64,000 nucleotides of DNA from Sipunculus nudus (taxonomy: Eukaryota; Annelida; Sipuncula; Golfingiida; Sipunculidae): the NCBI GenBank assembly GCA_026874595.1, contig CM049320.1, positions 47,194,714 to 47,258,713 on the forward strand. The letters are read 5' to 3'. Of this stretch, positions 58,721-64,000 are shown piece by piece. The position numbers and the translations under genes were made by a program. Position 1 is the stretch's first letter; every line of letters begins with the position of its first letter. The notes below the pieces were generated by a model. It made no database searches. It had not been told where the DNA came from and was given only the letters and a program-made list of their open reading frames with translations.

Positions 58721-59450
58721 TATGCCCCCGCCACAAAGTGGCCGGGGCATATAGTCTTACCCATGTCCGTCCTTCCGTCATTCCGAAATCAAAAAGTTGT
58801 ACGGATTTTTTTTTGCAATGCCTGCAGATAAAGGCCTGATTTTTGGTGTGTGGGCAGATAATGACCAGTTACAGATCGAGTTCGTGTTTCGTCCTGGTTG
58901 ACATACTTTTGACCGTTTTACGGCTCCTAAACTTAGAAAATTTCATGAAAAATAGAAATTTTCATGACAAATACATATGTACGGACTTTTTTTCGCAATG
59001 CCTGCAGATATTGGCCTGATTTTTGGTGTGTGGGCAGATAATGACCAGTTACAGATTGAGTTCGCGTTTCGTCCCGGTTGACATACTTTTGACCATTTAA
59101 CGGCTCCTTAACTTTAAAAATTTCATGAAAACTAGAAATTTAATGACAAATACACATGTACAGACTTTTTTCGCAATGCCTGCAGATATTGGCCTGATTT
59201 TCGATGTGTGGGTAGATAATAACCAGTTACAGGTCAAGTTTGCGTTTCGTCCCAGTTGACCTGCTTTTGACCGTTTTACGGCTCCTTAACTTAGAAAATT
59301 TCATGAAATATAGAAATTTTCATGACAAATACACATGTACGGACTTTTTTCGCAATGCCTGCAGATATTGGCCTGATTTTTGGTATGTGGGCAGATATAG
59401 ACTAGTTACAGATCAAGTTTGCGTTTCCTCCCGGTTGACCTACTTTTGAT
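58721..59450 (+). mobile_element. Family E element, 5' part (E1)
   Basis: Head hairpin TATGCCCCcGCCAC-aaa-GTGGCCGGGGCATA at 58721-58751, then 'ttacccatgtccgtccttcc'. The body is tandem units of about 180 bp ('gcaatgcctgcagatattgg', 'gtgtgggcagataatgacca', 'ttttgaccgttttacggctc'). It is broken at 59451 by a family A head. Confidence 0.8.
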
Positions 59451-60050
59451 TTTTTAGCTCAGCTGACTATAAGTCATCTGAGCTATAGTCGTGGTCCATT
59501 GTCCGTCGTCCGTCCGTCTGTCGTGCCGTCCGTCCGTCCGTAGATGTGGCACATTTTGAAACCATAAGACCTAGGAATCCAAAATTCGGCATAATGTCCC
59601 CAAGATCTCCTACTAAGCCGAAAACTGGGTCTTTGCAACTTCGTTCCTTTGAGAAATTATGGAAAAACCTCAATTTTTTATTAAGACCTATTTTCACACT
59701 TCAAGACTGCCTAATATCAAAACTACTCATCTGTTTTTCCTCATATTTACCATGAATATTCCCCTATATAGTTCCTATGTACATGCCAGAAATTATGTCT
59801 GTATTATATAATTTAAAAAAGTTATGGGCCCAAACATAATGCATTTTGTAAAAAATCAGGAAAGATATTTGATCAATTAACACAAAACATGTTAAAGCTA
59901 TGGACTTTTTTTCCAGTAATATAACTTTAATTAATCAAAATTAAATTGTATACCAAAATTATGGTTAAAAATCTTTTAAATTATTTGAAATATTAACAAA
60001 AATAAAAAAATGGTACCTTAAATTTGCCCAACTTTGACCATAGCACGTTT
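59451..60050 (+). mobile_element. Family A element (A8), left part
   Basis: Head hairpin at 59456-59484, then GTCCGTCGTCCGTCCGTC to 59551 and the first body module up to 'gaccatagcacg'. It resumes at 63822 after the nested copy A9. Confidence 0.8.
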
Positions 60051-63000
60051 TTAGCTCAGCTGACTATAAGTCATCTGAGCTATAGTTGTCCGTCTGGATG
60101 TCCGTCCGTAAGACTGGCACATTTCGACACCATTGGACCTACGAATCTGAAATTCGGCATACAGTTAGATGTCCCCAAAATCTCCTACCATGCCAAAAAT
60201 TGGGTCAATAGGACTTCATTCCTTCGAGATATTAAGGAAAAACCTCAATTTTTTATTAGAAATTTATTTTCACACTTCAGGACTGCCTAATATCAAAACC
60301 ACTCATCTGGTTTTCTTCATATTTACCATAAATATTCCTCTATATAGTTCCTATGTACATGACAGATATTAAGTAAGTATTTTATAATTTAAAAAAGTTA
60401 TGGGCCCAAACATAATGGACTTTGTAAAAAATTCAGGAAGATATTTGGTCACTTAAGACCAAAAGTGTTAAAGGTAGGGACTTTTTTCCAGTAATACAAC
60501 TTTAATTAATCAAAATTAAATTGTATACCAAAAATTAGATCAAAATCTGTTAAATTTTTTTAAATATTAGCAAAAATATAAAATTGGTACCTTAAATTTT
60601 GCCCAACTTTGGCCACGGCACGTTTTTTTCCTGTGAGTACTGTGGATTTAATTTTCACAGCATGTATACATAAGGATTTAATCTGTTAAAATCTGAAATT
60701 TGAAAATAAAAGCTGCAAAATAAGGCTAGTTATTGAATTTTTATGCCCCCGCCACAAAGTGGCCGGGGCATATAGTTTTTCCCATGTCAGTCATTCCGTC
60801 ATGCCGTCCTTCCGTCATTCGGAAATGAAACAGTTGTACGGACTTTTTTTCCCAATGCCTGCAGATATTGGCCTGATTTTTGGTGTGTGGGCAGATATAG
60901 ACCAGTTACAGATCGAGTTCGTGTTTCGTCCCGGTTGACCTACTTTTGACCGTTTTATGGCTCCTAAACTTAGAAAATTTCATGAAAAATAGAAATATTC
61001 ATGACAGATACACATGTACGGATTTTTTTTCACAATGCGTGCTGATATTGGCCTGATTTTTGGTGTGTGAGCAGATATAGACCAGTTACAGATCGAGTTC
61101 GCGTTTCGTCCTGGTTGACTTACTTTTGACCGTTTTACCGCTCCTAAACTTAGAAAATTTCATGAAAAATAGAAATATTCATGACAGATACATATGTACG
61201 GACTTTTCTTTCGCAATGCCTGCAGATATTGGCCTGATTTTCGATGTGTGGGTAGATGATAACCAGTTACAGGTCGAGTTCTTGTTTTGTCTCAGTTGAC
61301 CTACTTTTGACCATTTGACTGCTCCTGAACATAGAAAGTTTCATGAAAAATATAAATTTTCATAACAAATGCACATGTACTGACTTTTTTTCCTCAATGC
61401 CTGCAGATACCACCCTGATTTTTTTTGTGTGGGCAGATAATGACAGTTACAGATCGAGTTTGCGTTTCATCCTGGTTGACCTAATTTTGATTGTTTTACG
61501 GATCCTAAACATAGAAAATTTCATGAAAGACAGAAATTTTTATGGAAAATGCACATGTATGGACTTTTTTTCACAATGCCTGCATATACTGGCATGATTT
61601 TTGGTGTGTTGCTTGATAATGACCCGTTACAAATCGAGTTTGCATTTTGCCCTTGTTGACCTACTTTTGACCATACGACACCTCCTGAACTTAAAAAATT
61701 TTCCAAATTTTACAAATGTTTCTAATTAGCCCAAAGCGGGGGCATACGTGTCGTTCCGACACATCTAGTTTTGGAGGCTCTTGTTGTATTCCCTTACATT
61801 GTCAAGCAGTCCACTTTGATGACTGTAGGTCATTCAGTGCACATCTCTGTGCTCCCCAGGCTGTCGGCATAATTTTAGATGTCCCCAAAATCTCCTACCA
61901 TACCGAAAATTTGGTCATTAGGACTTCGTTCCTTCGAGATATTAAGGGAAAAAAACTCTGTTTTCCATAAAAAAAGCCATTGTTACACTTCAAGGCTGCC
62001 TAATATCAAAACCACTGATTTGTTTTTGATCGTATTTAGTATTCACATTCTTTCATATATTTTCTATGAACATACCAAAAATTAGGTCAGTATTGGGTAT
62101 TATTTTGAAGTTATGGGCCAAAACATAATGCAATTTTTTTTTAAAAATCAGGAAATATATTTACTCACCTAACATGAGAATTGCTGAACTTAGAGACTTT
62201 TTTTCTGGAATATAACTTTATTTAATCAAGATTCAATTGTTTACTCAAAATTAGATCTGAATTTTGCAAAATTTTCAAGTTATTAGCATAAATAAAAAAT
62301 CAATACCTTAAATTTTGTCCAACTTTGGCACTGTTGATTTAATTTTCACAGCATATATACATAAATTTTTGATCTTTTATAATCTGAAATTTCAAAGAAA
62401 TTGATTGGAAAGAATAGCTTTCATTCATGTTTTCATACACCATGTCAAGTGTTGTTTACATCTAGCCCACCTAGTAGTACAGCCTTCACTTGCATTATGT
62501 AACCCACCCCAGGCAGCTTGCCTTGGGTCAGCCTGGCCACTACCAGCAGGCTTACCCTCTGCCCTGCACTCCCCCCCCCCCCCTGATGGTGCATAAACTA
62601 GATGAATGTTATTATTTTCTGTATTTGATTCATTCTTATTCTAGGCTATGCTACATTTTAGATTTTGTATTGTACCACCAGGGTTACAATGATTAAAGTG
62701 TACATTTAATTGGGTCCACAAAGTGGTGTATTGCTATGAAAGTGTGGATGTTCATGAGATAAGTAATTCCTTCAGAAGAGTAAAAACTTCACCAGGTGTG
62801 AAATTGACTATTAATTCCAGTGATAAATTAAAACTGGGATAGTAATTAGCACAATGATATTGTTTGTCCCTCATTCAACCAACAGTGTGTATACTTTATT
62901 TGAAAAGATGTTTTATTTTATCAAATTTACTTTTATTTTTTTTGGTGAATAAAATTAAGCATGTACTGAAAACTCCAATGTGCAAAACTTTTTAATAGTG

Positions 63001-63821
63001 ATTCAAGGAATATTCTTGTAGATGCCATGTTGTGGCATTATTTTCTTTTAAATTCAGTTTAAACATTTATGATTTAAAAATGATAAAATATATGTGTATG
63101 CATAATATGACCCAGTATGGCTACACTCTGGATATATGATGATTGCAACTTTTGCAACAATTCTAATATTTTAACTTATAGTTTCAGTTTTTTACTCTGT
63201 ATAAATAATGATTGCAACTTTTGCAACAATTCTAATATTTTAACTTATATTTTCAGGTTTTTTATTAAAAATTTATAAAACCTGTAAATAAAAAATGATT
63301 CAGATCAAAACTTCTTAATGGAAAAAGTGGATATGCTTACAAAAATAGGATTATATATAAACTTAAATGCATTATTCCCTTGAAAGTGAAATAAAGGTAT
63401 TAGTCCATTCTGTCCACTTGCCTGTCCATCTGTAAATTTTCATATGCATCACAGTATCTCAAAATTTTACCGTTTTTCTTCATGACAGTCTTGTCAGAGT
63501 ATTAATTTGCAATCATATATTTATCATCATTCTACTACTGCTTATTACTGCTGTCATTGCATTCATATTTGCTCAAATATATCACAATTTTCAACCCCTC
63601 CTAAATAAATAAAAAATAAACCACTATATTTGACTGTATTAATCCATCAGTCAGGTAATTTCATTTATCATTTACTCACATATTACATTACATTCCTTTA
63701 TAATAGCCCAACATGTCCATGATATTCATAAGCTTTATCAACTCGATATAGTATCACAGTGGAGAAACATTTATAGTCCAATCACGATCAGCTGAGCGCC
63801 GTGACCCATGGGTCCCTTGTT
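60051..63821 (+). mobile_element. Family A element (A9) nested in A8, carrying E2
   Basis: Head hairpin at 60053-60081, GTCC tract, body to 60740, family E insertion 60742-61771, body resuming 'ggaggctcttgttgtattcc', then a further family A module from 61867, C run at 62570, and AT-rich tail. The 3' end 'gatcagctgagcgccgtgac', 'ccatgggtcccttgttt' lies at 63785-63822. The insertion point in A8 is the T run after 'gcacg' (compare 33803-33820). Confidence 0.75.
60742..61771 (+). mobile_element. Family E element, complete (E2)
   Basis: The 5' hairpin at 60742-60772 is as in E1, followed by 'atgtcagtcattccgtcatg', 'ccgtccttccgtcattcgg'. Five or so ~180-bp units. The 3' side has GCGGGGGCATA (61736-61746), inverse of TATGCCCCCGC, then the hairpin GTGTCG-ttc-CGACAC (61748-61762) and tail ATCTAGTTT. 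The unoccupied site is seen at 39283-39312 (gaatttttttgagg). About 1.03 kb and non-autonomous. Confidence 0.85.
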
Positions 63822-64000
63822 TTCCTGAAAGTACTGTGGATTTAATTTCACAGCATGTTTATGTTAGCATTTTGTCTGTTAACACCAAAAATTTGAAACC
63901 AGTTGATCAAAAACTGTAGATTTTATTCAAGTTTTCAAGGACCATGTAACATATTGTTTACATCAACTTGTGTTATGCAGTTTTCAAGAGCTCAGCTCCC
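63822..64000 (+). mobile_element. Family A element (A8), right part
   Basis: 'tcctgaaagtactgtggatt', 'taatttcacagcatg' continues the body expected after 'gcacgttttt' and matches 33818-34010. It runs off the window. Confidence 0.75.

Noticed and set aside
57888-64000. Search for the final ABCF3 exon (domain 2 Walker B, LDEPTNHLD)
   Set aside because: Nothing matching was seen before the window ends; only repeats and unrecognised intron are present.

Overview
The window is AT-rich, intron-dominated animal DNA carrying one recognisable gene on the + strand: ABCF3, the ABC-F family ATPase. Eight coding exons lie between 12517 and 57887. They total 903 nt (301 codons), the splice phases agree at every junction, and GT/AG sites flank all of them. 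They run from the signature motif of the first ATPase domain (EFSGGW), through its Walker B (LLLLDEPTN) and H-switch (SHD), the inter-domain linker, and the Walker A (GENGAGKTT) and signature (LSGGQ) of the second domain. The N-terminal exons (including the first Walker A) and the final exon(s) (second Walker B and H-switch) were not found and probably lie outside the window. Introns reach about 13 kb.

The genome is probably that of a mollusc, most likely a bivalve. I infer this from large repeat-filled introns and from many non-autonomous elements carrying GTCY-type microsatellites, as in known bivalve and dipteran Helentron-related elements. The species cannot be told from this sequence.

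Layout. 1-12.5 kb: intron with an L1/Tx1-like LINE remnant on the minus strand, a pair of about 0.85-kb inverted arms, a CR1/Jockey-type LINE fragment, and a 59-bp tandem array that resembles the junction of the exon it abuts. 12.5-13.9 kb: exons 1-3, with in-frame decoy copies of the exon 3 acceptor. 13.9-26.8 kb: nested family-B elements, a possible hAT-like element and a 3.7-kb satellite of 43-bp units. 26.8-41.0 kb: exons 4-6 among nested family A, B, D and G elements. 41.2-45.1 kb: a TIR element, a 24-bp array and exon 7. 45.2-57.8 kb: complete copies of A and B, a CAGTG-ended DNA element and exon 8. 57.9-64.0 kb: a 53-bp array starting at the exon 8 donor, then nested A and E elements.

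Two themes stand out. (1) Several repeat families with unrelated sequence share one architecture: a 5' hairpin or palindrome, often a GTCC/GTCT tract, a tandemly built body, a subterminal inverted copy of the 5' end, a short 3' hairpin, and a terminal CTWGTT. In-window filled/empty comparisons place insertions in T-rich sites without target duplication, which fits Helentron-associated (HINE-like) elements. (2) Tandem arrays abut exon borders, and in two or three cases the unit resembles the exon-intron junction itself, producing rows of decoy splice sites.

No tRNA, rRNA or CRISPR array was recognised. Most long ORFs here come from repeats.
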